This document shows positions 41,812 to 50,205 of a stretch of DNA of 64,000 nt, piece by piece. Both the position numbers and the translations under genes were made by a program. Position 1 is the first letter of the stretch, and the number at the start of each line of letters is the position of its first letter. The stretch spans positions 246,119 to 310,118 of the forward strand of contig FLQS01000012.1 in assembly GCA_900078375.1 (NCBI GenBank). The letters are read 5' to 3'. Origin of the DNA: an uncultured Mycobacterium sp. (lineage in GTDB: Bacteria; Actinomycetota; Actinomycetes; Mycobacteriales; Mycobacteriaceae). The notes below the pieces were generated by a model, which saw only the letters and a program-made list of their open reading frames with translations, ran no database searches and was not told the DNA's origin.

Positions 41812-43349
41812 CAAACCATCTCTCGCAGTGTGGGTTTGACCACTTTGCCGCCGGGGTTTCGTGGCAGGGTCGCCACGAAGACCACCGAGCGTGGGGTCTT
41901 GAAGTTGGCCAGGTGCTTTTTGGTGTAGTCGATGACGGCCTGCTCGTCGAGGTCGCTGCCGTCGCGGCGCACGATGAACGCCCGGCCGACTTCGCCGAGG
42001 CGCTCGTCGGGCACGCCGATGACCGCGGCGTCGGCGACGCCGTCGAGGCGAGCCAGCACCTGCTCGATCTCGGCGGGGTAGACGTTGAACCCGCCGCAGA
42101 TGTACATGTCCTTGAGCCGGTCGGTGATTCGCAGATTCCCCGCCGCGTCGACAGTGCCCACGTCGCCGGTGTGCAGCCAGCCGTCGGCGTCGATCGCCGC
42201 GGCGGTCGCGGCCGGGTCGTCGAGGTACCCGAGCATCACGTTGGGTCCGCGCAACAGCACCTCGCCGGCGCCGGCCTCGTCGGGAGAATCGATGCGCAGT
42301 TCGAAGTCGGCGATCGGGCGCCCGCACGTGGTGGCCACCGTGACGGCGTCGTCGTCGGCCCGGCACATGGTGCCGAAGCCGTTGGCCTCGGTCAGCCCGT
42401 AGGCGGTCAGCACGATGTCGAAGTCGAGCTCGGCCTGCATCCGTTCGATCAGCACGACAGGCACCGTGGCCGCACCGGTCACCGCGAAGCGCAGCGAGCT
42501 CAGGTCGTAGTTCTTGCGGGCCGGGTGGTCCAACAGGGTCTGGAAGATCGTCGGCGGGCCGGGCAGCACGGTGATGCGCTGCTCGGCGACCACCCGCATC
42601 GCCTGCTCGGGGTCGAAGGTGAGCTGGGGGATCAGGGTGGCCCCGGTCTGCAGGCAGGCCAGGATGCCGGCCTTGTAGCCGAAGTTGTGGAAGAACGGGT
42701 TGATACACAGGTAGCGGTCGGCGCTGGTGAGCTCGCCGCACGCCGCCCACGCCGCCGGTGCGGCCAACGACTGCCGGTGGGCGCACAACACGCCTTTGCT
42801 GCGCCCGGTCGTGCCCGAGGTGAACAGGACATCGGACGGGTCGTCGGGGCGCACCGCCGCCGCACGGGCGTCGACCTCCGACAGCGCTGCCTGCGCGCCG
42901 GCCAGGAACTCGTCCCAGGTGCCGTCGTCGGAGTCAATGGGAATGCGGACGATGTGCCGCAGCGCAGGCAGTGCGGCGCGGTCGAGGTCGCCCACCCGGT
43001 CGGCACCGAGGAAGCGGCCCATCCCGAACAGCAGGGGCGCCTCGGTGCGGGCCAGGATGTCGGAGGCTTCGGCGGCGGTGTAGCGGGTGTTCAACGGCAC
43101 CATCACCGCGCCGGCGTAGTGGGTGGCCAGGCAGGCGATCACCCAGTGCCAGGTGTTCGGCGACCAGATCGCGACCCGGTCACCGGCGGCCACACCGGCG
43201 CCGATCAGTGCTGCCGCGGCCCGGCGCACCTCCTCGCGCAGCTCGGCGAAGGTGAGGGTGCGTTCCTCGGTGACCAGGGCGTCGTGGTCGGCGAAGTCGA
43301 CAGCCATCCGGTCCAGCACCGCGGGTGTGGTGCGCTGGGGGCTCGTCAT
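41811..43349 (-). CDS. fadD3: FadD3, HIP-CoA ligase
   Basis: This 512-residue acyl-CoA synthetase activates the bicyclic propionate HIP that remains after rings A and B are removed. ATP motif FTSGTTGRSKGVLCAH, adenylate motif TAYGLTEANGFG, hinge GWLHTGDVGTVD and the C-terminal Lys in NPGGKVVKPTLRE are all visible. It leads the operon fadD3-fadE31-fadE32-fadE33-patatin-aspB. HIP-CoA made here is the KstR2 inducer, and the KstR2 box is directly upstream. Confidence 0.94.
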   Translation of the reverse strand: MTSPQRTTPAVLDRMAVDFADHDALVTEERTLTFAELREEVRRAAAALIGAGVAAGDRVAIWSPNTWHWVIACLATHYAGAVMVPLNTRYTAAEASDILARTEAPLLFGMGRFLGADRVGDLDRAALPALRHIVRIPIDSDDGTWDEFLAGAQAALSEVDARAAAVRPDDPSDVLFTSGTTGRSKGVLCAHRQSLAAPAAWAACGELTSADRYLCINPFFHNFGYKAGILACLQTGATLIPQLTFDPEQAMRVVAEQRITVLPGPPTIFQTLLDHPARKNYDLSSLRFAVTGAATVPVVLIERMQAELDFDIVLTAYGLTEANGFGTMCRADDDAVTVATTCGRPIADFELRIDSPDEAGAGEVLLRGPNVMLGYLDDPAATAAAIDADGWLHTGDVGTVDAAGNLRITDRLKDMYICGGFNVYPAEIEQVLARLDGVADAAVIGVPDERLGEVGRAFIVRRDGSDLDEQAVIDYTKKHLANFKTPRSVVFVATLPRNPGGKVVKPTLREMV

Positions 43350-43397
43350 CGAGGCTCCTAATGTGATCGCCCGACTCGTGACGCCGCCCGGGCTAAC

Positions 43398-43413
43398 AAA
43401 GCAAGTGCTTGGT
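43398..43413. promoter_or_regulatory. KstR2 operator between fadD3 and fadE30
   Basis: The core AAGCAAGTGCTTGG matches the KstR2 consensus AnCAAGnnCTTGnT closely. It is followed by a -10-like TAGCCT (43418-43423) ending six bases before the GTG of fadE30, which suggests a leaderless fadE30 transcript. Confidence 0.9.
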
Positions 43414-43429
43414 AGGTTAGCCTACAAGG

Positions 43430-44590
43430 GTGATCACGGTCGAGGAGTTCCGGGCGGAGGTCCGCGAGTGGCTGGCCGACAATCTCGTCGGTGAATATGC
43501 CGCACTCAAGGGCCTCGGCGGCCCGGGCCGCGAGCATGAAGCCTTCGAGGAGCGACTGGCCTGGAATCGGCATCTGGCTGCGGCGGGTCTGACTTGCCTG
43601 GGCTGGCCGGTGGAACATGGCGGTCGCGGCCTGTCGGTCGCGCACCGGGTGGCGTTCTACGAGGAGTACGCGAAGGCCGATGCTCCCGACAAGGTCAACC
43701 ACTTCGGTGAGGAACTGCTCGGGCCCACCCTGATCGCGTTCGGCACCCCCGAGCAGCAGCAGCGGTTCCTGCCTCGGATTCTCGACGTCACCGAGTTGTG
43801 GTCCCAGGGTTATTCCGAGCCCGGTGCGGGCAGTGACCTGGCCAACGTCGCCACTGCGGCGGTCCTCGACGGCGACGAGTGGGTCATCAATGGCCAGAAG
43901 GTGTGGACGTCGCTGGCGCACTGGGCGCAGTGGTGCTTCGTGGTGGCCCGCACGGAGAAGGGCTCCAAGCGGCACGCCGGATTGTCCTATCTGCTGGTGC
44001 CGCTGGATCAGCCGGGCGTGGAGATCCGCCCGATCATCCAGCTGACCGGCGACTCAGAATTCAACGAGGTGTTCTTCACCGACGCCCGCACCGATGCCGA
44101 CCTGGTGGTCGGCGAGCCGGGCGATGGCTGGCGGGTGGCGATGGGAACCCTGACTTTCGAGCGTGGGGTATCCACGCTCGGTCAGCAGATCCGTTATGCC
44201 CGTGAGCTTTCCGGCATCGTCGAACTAGCGAAGACCAACGGCGCGATCGACGATCCGCTGATCCGGGAGCGGCTCGCCCGGTCCTGGGCGGGCCTGCAGG
44301 CGATGCGGTCGTACGCGCTGGCGACGATGGATGTTGAGGGAGGCAGCCAGGCCGCGGGTAAAGACAGCGTGTCGAAGCTGTTGTGGGCCAACTGGCATCG
44401 CGATCTCGGCGAGCTGGCCATGGACATCAAAGGCCGCTCCGGCCTGCTGCTGTCAGACGGTGAATTCGACGAGTGGCAGCGGCTGTTCCTGTTCTCCCGG
44501 TCGGACACGATTTACGGCGGCTCCAACGAGATTCAGCGCAATATCGTCGCCGAGCGGGTGCTCGGTCTACCTCGAGAGGTGAAGGGCTAG
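43430..44590 (+). CDS. fadE30: FadE30 acyl-CoA dehydrogenase
   Basis: This 386-residue acyl-CoA dehydrogenase is implicated in dehydrogenating the HIP-CoA propionyl side chain. Motifs are YSEPGAGSDLANVAT, NGQKVWTSLAHWAQW, FFTDARTDADLVVG, and GSNEIQRNIVAERVLGLPRE at the end. Its GTG start lies under the KstR2 box. Its stop shares one base with the next gene's GTG. Confidence 0.93.
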   Translation: MITVEEFRAEVREWLADNLVGEYAALKGLGGPGREHEAFEERLAWNRHLAAAGLTCLGWPVEHGGRGLSVAHRVAFYEEYAKADAPDKVNHFGEELLGPTLIAFGTPEQQQRFLPRILDVTELWSQGYSEPGAGSDLANVATAAVLDGDEWVINGQKVWTSLAHWAQWCFVVARTEKGSKRHAGLSYLLVPLDQPGVEIRPIIQLTGDSEFNEVFFTDARTDADLVVGEPGDGWRVAMGTLTFERGVSTLGQQIRYARELSGIVELAKTNGAIDDPLIRERLARSWAGLQAMRSYALATMDVEGGSQAAGKDSVSKLLWANWHRDLGELAMDIKGRSGLLLSDGEFDEWQRLFLFSRSDTIYGGSNEIQRNIVAERVLGLPREVKG

Positions 44591-45381
44591 TGGCACCATT
44601 GACGGAGGCCCCCGCGGAGATTGAGGGCCACGGTCTGTTGACCGGCAAGGTCGTCGTGGTGACCGCGGCGGCGGGCACCGGTATCGGATCGGCGACGGCA
44701 CGGCGCGCACTGCTCGAAGGTGCCGACGTCGTCGTCTCCGATCACCACGAACGCCGGCTCGGCGAAACCCGGGACCAGCTGGCCGAATTGGGCCTGGGCC
44801 GGGTTGAGGCCGTGGTCTGCGATGTCACATCCACCGCACAGGTCGACGCGCTGGTCGCCTCCACCACCGCCCGGATGGGCCGCTTGGATGTGCTCGTCAA
44901 CAACGCCGGCCTCGGCGGCGAAACTCCCGTCATCGACATGACCGACGAAGACTGGGACCGCGTGCTCAACGTGACGCTGACGTCGGTGATGCGGGCGACC
45001 CGCGCGGCGCTGCGGTACTTCCGCGATGCCGGCCACGGCGGCGTGATCGTCAACAACGCCAGCGTCCTGGGTTGGCGGGCACAGCATTCGCAGTCGCACT
45101 ACGCCGCCGCCAAGGCCGGTGTGATGGCGCTGACCCGCTGCAGCGCAATCGAAGCCGTCGAACACGGGGTGCGCATCAACGCGGTATCGCCGAGCATCGC
45201 GCGGCACAAGTTCCTGGAGAAGGTCAGCTCGACCGACCTGCTCGACCGGCTCTCCGAGGGCGAGGCGTTCGGGCGCGCCGCAGAGCCATGGGAAGTGGCG
45301 GCCACGATCGCGTTCCTGGCCAGCGACTACTCGAGTTACCTGACCGGCGAAGTCATTTCGGTGTCGAGTCAACGCGCATGA
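44590..45381 (+). CDS. ipdF: IpdF-like short-chain dehydrogenase
   Basis: This 263-residue SDR is equivalent to Rv3559c (IpdF), which oxidises the 5-hydroxyl of the C/D-ring CoA intermediate. The cofactor motif is TAAAGTGIGSATA, then NNAGLGGETP, and the catalytic Ser/Tyr/Lys in NNASVLGWRAQHSQSHYAAAK. The GTG start touches the fadE30 stop, and its own stop overlaps kstR2 by four bases. Confidence 0.88.
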   Translation: MAPLTEAPAEIEGHGLLTGKVVVVTAAAGTGIGSATARRALLEGADVVVSDHHERRLGETRDQLAELGLGRVEAVVCDVTSTAQVDALVASTTARMGRLDVLVNNAGLGGETPVIDMTDEDWDRVLNVTLTSVMRATRAALRYFRDAGHGGVIVNNASVLGWRAQHSQSHYAAAKAGVMALTRCSAIEAVEHGVRINAVSPSIARHKFLEKVSSTDLLDRLSEGEAFGRAAEPWEVAATIAFLASDYSSYLTGEVISVSSQRA

Positions 45382-45971
45382 CCGAGCAGCCGGTCAGTCG
45401 TCGCGACGAGCTTCTGGTGCTCGCCGCGACGATGTTCGCCGAACGCGGTCTGCGCGCGACCACCGTGCGCGACATCGCCGACTCGGCGGGCATTCTGTCC
45501 GGCAGCCTCTATCACCATTTCAAGAGCAAGGAGCAGATGGTCGAGGAGGTCCTGCGGGACTTCCTGGATTGGCTGTTCGAGCGTTACCAACAGATCATCG
45601 CCACCGAGCCCAATCCGCTCGAGCGGCTCAAGGGTCTGTTCATGACGTCGTTCGAGGCGATCGAAGACCGGCACGCGCAGGTGGTGATCTACCAGGACGA
45701 GGCCAAGCGGCTGTCGTCGCTGCCGCAGTTCGACTTCGTCGAGACCCGCAACAAAGAGCAACGCAAGATGTGGCTTGACCTGCTCAACGAGGGTGTCAAG
45801 CAGGGCGACTTCCGCCCGGATATCGACGTCGACGTGGTGTACCGGTTCATCCGGGATACCACGTGGGTGTCCGTGCGTTGGTATCAGCCAGGCGGACCAC
45901 TGACAGCCGAGGAAGTCGGCCGCCAGTACCTCGCGATAGTCCTGGGCGGCATAACCGCGCCCAACAACTGA
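45378..45971 (+). CDS. kstR2: KstR2, TetR-type repressor of the HIP regulon
   Basis: This 197-residue TetR repressor has an HTH in TTVRDIADSAGILSGSLYHHFKSKEQM. Its ligand domain (YQDEAKRLSSLPQFDFVETRNKEQRKMW) matches KstR2, which binds HIP-CoA and controls the lower-ring genes. It is translated in overlap with ipdF, and the operon is itself governed by the KstR2 box before fadE30, giving autoregulation. Confidence 0.93.
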   Translation: MTEQPVSRRDELLVLAATMFAERGLRATTVRDIADSAGILSGSLYHHFKSKEQMVEEVLRDFLDWLFERYQQIIATEPNPLERLKGLFMTSFEAIEDRHAQVVIYQDEAKRLSSLPQFDFVETRNKEQRKMWLDLLNEGVKQGDFRPDIDVDVVYRFIRDTTWVSVRWYQPGGPLTAEEVGRQYLAIVLGGITAPNN

Positions 45972-45984
45972 CAAGGAGATCGAC

Positions 45985-47142
45985 ATGGCCCCCGCATCAC
46001 AGGCATACGTCATTGACGCCGTGCGCACCGCGGTCGGCAAGCGCAATGGATCGCTGGCCCCCGTGCACCCCATCGACCTCGGTGTGGTGGCCTACCGCGG
46101 CATCTTTGATCGGGTCGACGTCGACCCCGGCGCCGTCGACGACGTGGTGGCCGGCTGCCTGGACACCATCGGCCCGCAGGCCGGCAACATCGCCCGCAAC
46201 ACCTGGCTGGCCGCCGGCTACCCCGAAGAGGTCCCCGGCGTCACCGTCGACCGGCAGTGCGGCTCCAGCCAGCAGGCGATTTCCTTTGGCGCACAGGCCA
46301 TCATGGCCGGTACCGCCGACCTGATCCTGGCCGCCGGCATGCAGAACATGAGCCGTATCCCGATCTCGTCGGCGATGACCGTCGCCGAGCAGTTCGGCTT
46401 CACCTCGCCGACCAACGAGTCGGAGAACTGGCAGCACCGGTACGGCGATCAGGAAGTCTCCCAGTTCCGCGGGGCGGAGATGATCGCTGAGAAGTGGGGC
46501 CTGTCTCGTGAGGAGATGGAGGAGTTCTCCCTGAACAGCCACAACAAGGCCTTCGCCGCCATCCGCAATGGCAACTTCGAGAATGAGATCGTCCCGGTCG
46601 GCGAGTTCCGCACCGACGAGGGTCCGCGCGAGTCCAGCCTGGAGAAGCTGGCCGGACTCAAGACGCTGCGCGAGGGCGGCCGGCTGACGGCGGCCATGGC
46701 CAGCCAGATTTCCGACGGTGCCAGCGCGGTGCTGCTCGCCAGCGAGCAAGCCGTCAAGGACCACAAGCTGACCCCGCGGGCCCGCATCCACCACATCAGC
46801 GCCCGCGGCGCCGATCCGGTGTTCATGCTGACCGGCCCGATCCCGGCGACGAAGTACGCACTGGACAAGGCCGGCCTGACGATTGACGACATCGATGTCG
46901 TCGAGATCAACGAGGCGTTCGCGCCCGTGGTGATGGCCTGGCTCAAGGAGACCAAGGCCGACCCGGAGAAGGTCAACCCGAACGGCGGCGCGATCGCGCT
47001 CGGCCACCCGCTCGGGGCCAGCGGTGCCAAGCTGTTCGCCACCATGCTCAACGAACTCGAGCGTCGGGGCGGCCGCTACGGCCTGCAGACCATGTGCGAG
47101 GGCGGCGGTACCGCCAACGTCACCATCATCGAACGTCTCTGA
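45985..47142 (+). CDS. fadA6: FadA6 thiolase
   Basis: This 385-residue thiolase of the HIP pathway has nucleophile Cys92 (RQCGSSQQAIS), the NEAFAPVVMAW motif, His in [16 protein letters not shown] and the second Cys in TMCEGGGTANV. It starts 13 bases after kstR2 with ribosome site AAGGAGA. A convergent alcohol dehydrogenase gene ends 18 bases downstream. Confidence 0.93.
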   Translation: MAPASQAYVIDAVRTAVGKRNGSLAPVHPIDLGVVAYRGIFDRVDVDPGAVDDVVAGCLDTIGPQAGNIARNTWLAAGYPEEVPGVTVDRQCGSSQQAISFGAQAIMAGTADLILAAGMQNMSRIPISSAMTVAEQFGFTSPTNESENWQHRYGDQEVSQFRGAEMIAEKWGLSREEMEEFSLNSHNKAFAAIRNGNFENEIVPVGEFRTDEGPRESSLEKLAGLKTLREGGRLTAAMASQISDGASAVLLASEQAVKDHKLTPRARIHHISARGADPVFMLTGPIPATKYALDKAGLTIDDIDVVEINEAFAPVVMAWLKETKADPEKVNPNGGAIALGHPLGASGAKLFATMLNELERRGGRYGLQTMCEGGGTANVTIIERL

Positions 47143-47160
47143 CGATCCGCCGGCCGCGCG

Positions 47161-48273
47161 TCAGAGGTCGTGGATGACCACGCCCCGGATGTTGCGGCCG
47201 GCGAGCATGTCGACGTAGGCGTCGTTGATCTCGCCCAGCTTGTACTCGTGGGTGACGGTCTCGTCGAGCAGCAGCTTGCCCTCGCGGTAGAGGCTGAGCA
47301 GCTTCGGGATGTCGGCGCGCGGGTTGGCTTGTCCGTACAGGCTGCCGAGCAGGCGCTTCTGGAAGAGCGTGAACATTGTCATCGGCAGGATCGGCGTCAC
47401 ATCGGTCATCGCGGCCAGTGCGGTGAGCACCACGGCGCCACCCTTGCTGACGAGTTCCAGCGCGTCGTTGATCATCGGGCCTTCGACGAGCCCGACGGTC
47501 AGTAGCGCCGAATCGGCCATCACGCCCTTGGTGAGCTCTCGAACCAGCTCCGTGCCTTCGGCGATCGACGTCGCGAAGTGCGTGGCGCCGAACAGGAATG
47601 CCTTGTCCCGCTTGCTTTCCACGATGTCGATGACGATGATCTTCTCGGCGCCGGCCAGCCGGGCACCCTGGATGGCTCCGCTGCCGATCCCGCCGCAGCC
47701 GATCACCACCACAGTGTCGCCGGGCCGGACGTCGGCGGTGTTGACGGCCGAGCCCCAACCGGTGGTGACACCGCAGCCGAGCAGGCACGCGCGGCTCAGG
47801 GGGATGTCGTCGTCGATCTTGACCAGCGACGCCTCCGGCACCGTGCCATAGGGCGCGAAGGTGCCCAAACCGATTGCGGCGTAGATATCTTGGCCGCGGG
47901 CATGCCGCCGGAATGTGCCGTCGGGCTGCAGGCCCATCAGGATCTCGGCACCCATATCGCACAGGTTCGACTTGCCGGTCGCACACCAGCGGCAGCGCCC
48001 GCAGGCAGGCAGGAACGCGGCGACGATGTGATCGCCGACCTTCAGATCGCGAACCCCCGGCCCGATTTCCCGCACGATGCCCGCACCCTCGTGGCCACCG
48101 ATCAGCGGGATCGGCGCCACCAGGTCACCGTCGCGAATGTGGTGATCGGAATGGCACAGGCCGGTGGCCTCGAACGAGACGAGAACCTCGCCTTCCTTCG
48201 GAGGATCGAGCTCGACTTCTTCGACGCTCCAGTCTTGCCCGTACTCCCACAGGATGGCGGCATTCATTTTCAT
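47161..48273 (-). CDS. NDMA-type zinc alcohol dehydrogenase
   Basis: This 370-residue medium-chain zinc dehydrogenase has catalytic zinc ligands in TGLCHSDHHI and GGHEGAGIV. Four structural-zinc cysteines lie in CGRCRWCATGKSNLC, and the NAD fold in VVIGCGGIGSGAIQGA. The opening MKMNAAILWEYGQDWSVEEVEL is that of NDMA-dependent alcohol dehydrogenases, nicotinoproteins tied to the redox carrier mycofactocin. ATG 48273 is preferred over an upstream start. Placed among HIP genes, it may oxidise an alcohol from the pathway, or be unrelated. Confidence 0.85.
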   Translation of the reverse strand: MKMNAAILWEYGQDWSVEEVELDPPKEGEVLVSFEATGLCHSDHHIRDGDLVAPIPLIGGHEGAGIVREIGPGVRDLKVGDHIVAAFLPACGRCRWCATGKSNLCDMGAEILMGLQPDGTFRRHARGQDIYAAIGLGTFAPYGTVPEASLVKIDDDIPLSRACLLGCGVTTGWGSAVNTADVRPGDTVVVIGCGGIGSGAIQGARLAGAEKIIVIDIVESKRDKAFLFGATHFATSIAEGTELVRELTKGVMADSALLTVGLVEGPMINDALELVSKGGAVVLTALAAMTDVTPILPMTMFTLFQKRLLGSLYGQANPRADIPKLLSLYREGKLLLDETVTHEYKLGEINDAYVDMLAGRNIRGVVIHDL

Positions 48274-48323
48274 GATGCACAAGGTATGACGCCGACGCCG
48301 TCCACCGACGACGAATCGCGAAG

Positions 48324-49070
48324 CTAGCCAGCCGCTGTCAGCGCGAGCCCGCCGAGCGCGACGATCCAACTCGCGAAGCTGCCCACCAAGAAGTACTCGG
48401 TCACGTCATCGATGCCGATGCCGCCGTTCTCCCGGGCCTTTTGGGCATTGATCTCCGGGAACCGGATGATGCTCTTGGCCGCCACCACCGCGGTCGCGGC
48501 GGCCAGCTGCCCGGCCAGACCCAGCCCCAGGATCAGCAGCCGTTCCATCGGTCCGAGCAGACGCCCACCCTTGAGCCGATCCGAGGGCTGCGGTTCGCCG
48601 GCCGGCTTGACCGATCCCACCGACCCGAGCAGCAGCCGGACCAGCTGATTCCCCGTCGCGACTTGCAGCAGAATCACACCGGCTACCAACACGATTCGGG
48701 TCGGATCGGCCGACGTCAGCCCGGTCACCGGCGCCCAGCCCGCCCAAACCTTGACCAGCCCCGTCACCGGCGAACCCATTCCGGACAGCAGAATCAGAAC
48801 CGCCAGCACCGCGACGAACAACACCAGGGGTGCGGCCTGCCCACGGCCCCCGACCCGCTCTGCGTGGCTGCACGACAGCTCCCACGCCACTGCGGCCACC
48901 GCGGCCACACCGATCAGCAGCAGATCACCGAGTTGCAGGAGTCCGCACAGCGCGGCAGTCATCACCGCTACCACCGGACCGGTGACCACCGCCGGCCAGA
49001 GCCGGGGGGTCAAGCGGCGCACGATATCGGCGCAGCCGATCGCGATCAGCAGCACGGCGACGCCGCTCAT
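48324..49070 (-). CDS. Polytopic membrane protein, DUF3307-like C-terminus, partner of SatD
   Basis: This 248-residue protein has about six or seven membrane helices. The last third (LLILGLGLAGQLAAATAVV, AAKSIIRFPEI, TEYFLVGSFASWIV) has the pattern of DUF3307 proteins, which are commonly found next to SatD genes. The usual N-terminal His/Asp motif of DUF3307 is not visible, so the assignment is partial. Its ATG overlaps the satD stop by four bases, making the two a coupled pair. Function is unknown. Confidence 0.6.
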   Translation of the reverse strand: MSGVAVLLIAIGCADIVRRLTPRLWPAVVTGPVVAVMTAALCGLLQLGDLLLIGVAAVAAVAWELSCSHAERVGGRGQAAPLVLFVAVLAVLILLSGMGSPVTGLVKVWAGWAPVTGLTSADPTRIVLVAGVILLQVATGNQLVRLLLGSVGSVKPAGEPQPSDRLKGGRLLGPMERLLILGLGLAGQLAAATAVVAAKSIIRFPEINAQKARENGGIGIDDVTEYFLVGSFASWIVALGGLALTAAG

Positions 49071-49699
49071 CGGAGGGCCCGCAGTTGCTCGGAGGCCAGC
49101 ACCAGCAGGTCCAGCCCGTCGCGCGCGGTCCGCTGGGACACCGCTGAGGCACTGATCCCTTCCATGGCCGCCAATTCCTTCTTCGTCTTGTGATCGAGTA
49201 GCCCCCGCAGCAGGCGCAGGGACCGCGCATCCATCGATCCAAGCAGGTGGTCCCGACACAACAGGGCGGCGTTGACGGCGTCGGGATCCGGTCCGGTGTC
49301 GCCGTTGCGGCGGTATGCGGTGCGCACGGTCGCCAATGCCGGCTGTTGTTGGGCGGCCGCGGTCCATTCGATCGCTTCCCGCGCCGACCACCAGCCGGGG
49401 CCATCCTGAATGCCGGTGCCGGCGTCGAGCACGGTCACCTCACCCCACCCGATACCGAACCGCACATCGATCTCGGGTGCCACGGCCAGCCGCACCGCCA
49501 GGGCGGCGTCGAGCGCCTCGCCGAGGGTCGGATAGCTGCCCTGGAACTCGTCACCGACGGTGAACGCCAGGGGAGTGTCGGCGAGCGCCTCGGTCATGCG
49601 GCGATGCAGTTGGCCGCGGTCGGACGCGTGCCGCGAGTCGACGACGTCTCCAATCAGCGCAGCGCGTTCTGATGAAGCGTCAAGCTTCACTCTGGCCAT
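49067..49699 (-). CDS. SatD-family protein with C-terminal helix-turn-helix
   Basis: This 210-residue protein begins ALIGDVVDSRHASDR and has LAFTVGDEFQGSYPTLGEAL and VRFGIGWGEV, the pattern of SatD-family proteins (named after a streptococcal acid-tolerance locus). The C-terminal 50 residues contain a helix-turn-helix-like stretch (DHKTKKELAAMEGISASAVSQR), suggesting DNA binding. It is coupled to a membrane protein and lies just downstream of a strong palindrome and a perfect -10 box. Function is unknown; a small regulator-membrane protein module is the best description. Confidence 0.7.
   Translation of the reverse strand: MARVKLDASSERAALIGDVVDSRHASDRGQLHRRMTEALADTPLAFTVGDEFQGSYPTLGEALDAALAVRLAVAPEIDVRFGIGWGEVTVLDAGTGIQDGPGWWSAREAIEWTAAAQQQPALATVRTAYRRNGDTGPDPDAVNAALLCRDHLLGSMDARSLRLLRGLLDHKTKKELAAMEGISASAVSQRTARDGLDLLVLASEQLRALR
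49673..49689. repeat. TGAAGC-GTCAA-GCTTCA inverted repeat at the satD start
   Basis: This is a 6-bp perfect inverted repeat inside the first codons of satD. It reuses the same TGAAGC/GCTTCA half-sites as the larger palindrome 20 bases upstream. Confidence 0.55.
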
Positions 49700-49705
49700 A
49701 TAAAG

Positions 49706-49737
49706 ATTATAGCTTCATTTCATCAAAATGAAGCTAT
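49706..49737 (-). promoter_or_regulatory. satD promoter and palindromic operator
   Basis: On the minus strand, TATAAT (49711-49706) ends six bases before the satD ATG, predicting a leaderless or near-leaderless transcript. Overlapping it is a perfect 12-bp inverted repeat, ATAGCTTCATTT-CATCA-AAATGAAGCTAT (49709-49737). A repressor bound here would block RNA polymerase. An AT-rich terminator for the upstream gene is the alternative. Confidence 0.65.
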
Positions 49738-49742
49738 TGGCT

Positions 49743-50156
49743 TTATCCGTTGATGGTGGCCCGGAGGAAGTGCTCGATTCGGATGCGCTCGAAGGTGCGT
49801 CGTCGATCGCGCGGCAGAAGCGGGAGGGCCTCGGTTGCGTCGATGATCTCGGGCGAGGAGACCTCGAAGCTCTGACCCTTGCTGGTGACACGAGCCTGCC
49901 CCGCGGTCAGCACATTGCGCAGCCAGTCGACCTGGGTGCCGTAGGGCAACGGGATGATGAACGTGTCGCCCACCCGGTCGGCGACGACGGGTGTGGCGTA
50001 CTGCTTGCCCGATCGTCGCCCGACGTGGTGGACCACCGAGGCGTACCAATATCGGGATCCGGCCGGTCGCAGCATGACCGGATTGAGCAGGTACTTGTTG
50101 GACATACGGATGAGATCGCGGAACTGCCGCGGCCAAGTGTCCGGCGCTAGCGTCAT
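49743..50156 (-). CDS. F420/FMN-type deazaflavin-dependent nitroreductase family protein
   Basis: This 137-residue split-barrel protein has RYWYASVVHHVGRRSGKQYATPVV, the GR-x-SGK-x phosphate-binding signature of deazaflavin (F420)-dependent oxidoreductases, then DTFIIPLPYGTQVDWLRNVL. The substrate is unknown. ATG 50156 follows GGAGGA; an upstream in-frame start would overlap ipdC. It lies 49 bases after ipdC on the same strand and may be its operon tail. It is one of three proteins of this family in the steroid region. Confidence 0.8.
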   Translation of the reverse strand: MTLAPDTWPRQFRDLIRMSNKYLLNPVMLRPAGSRYWYASVVHHVGRRSGKQYATPVVADRVGDTFIIPLPYGTQVDWLRNVLTAGQARVTSKGQSFEVSSPEIIDATEALPLLPRDRRRTFERIRIEHFLRATING

Positions 50157-50205
50157 GGCGTCCTCCGACGTGATCGAGGATGGTCGTCCGGCGCCCAATT
50201 TACCG

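Noticed and set aside
41724..43361. 545-codon + strand frame over fadD3
   Set aside because: Antisense shadow; no family similarity in the translation.
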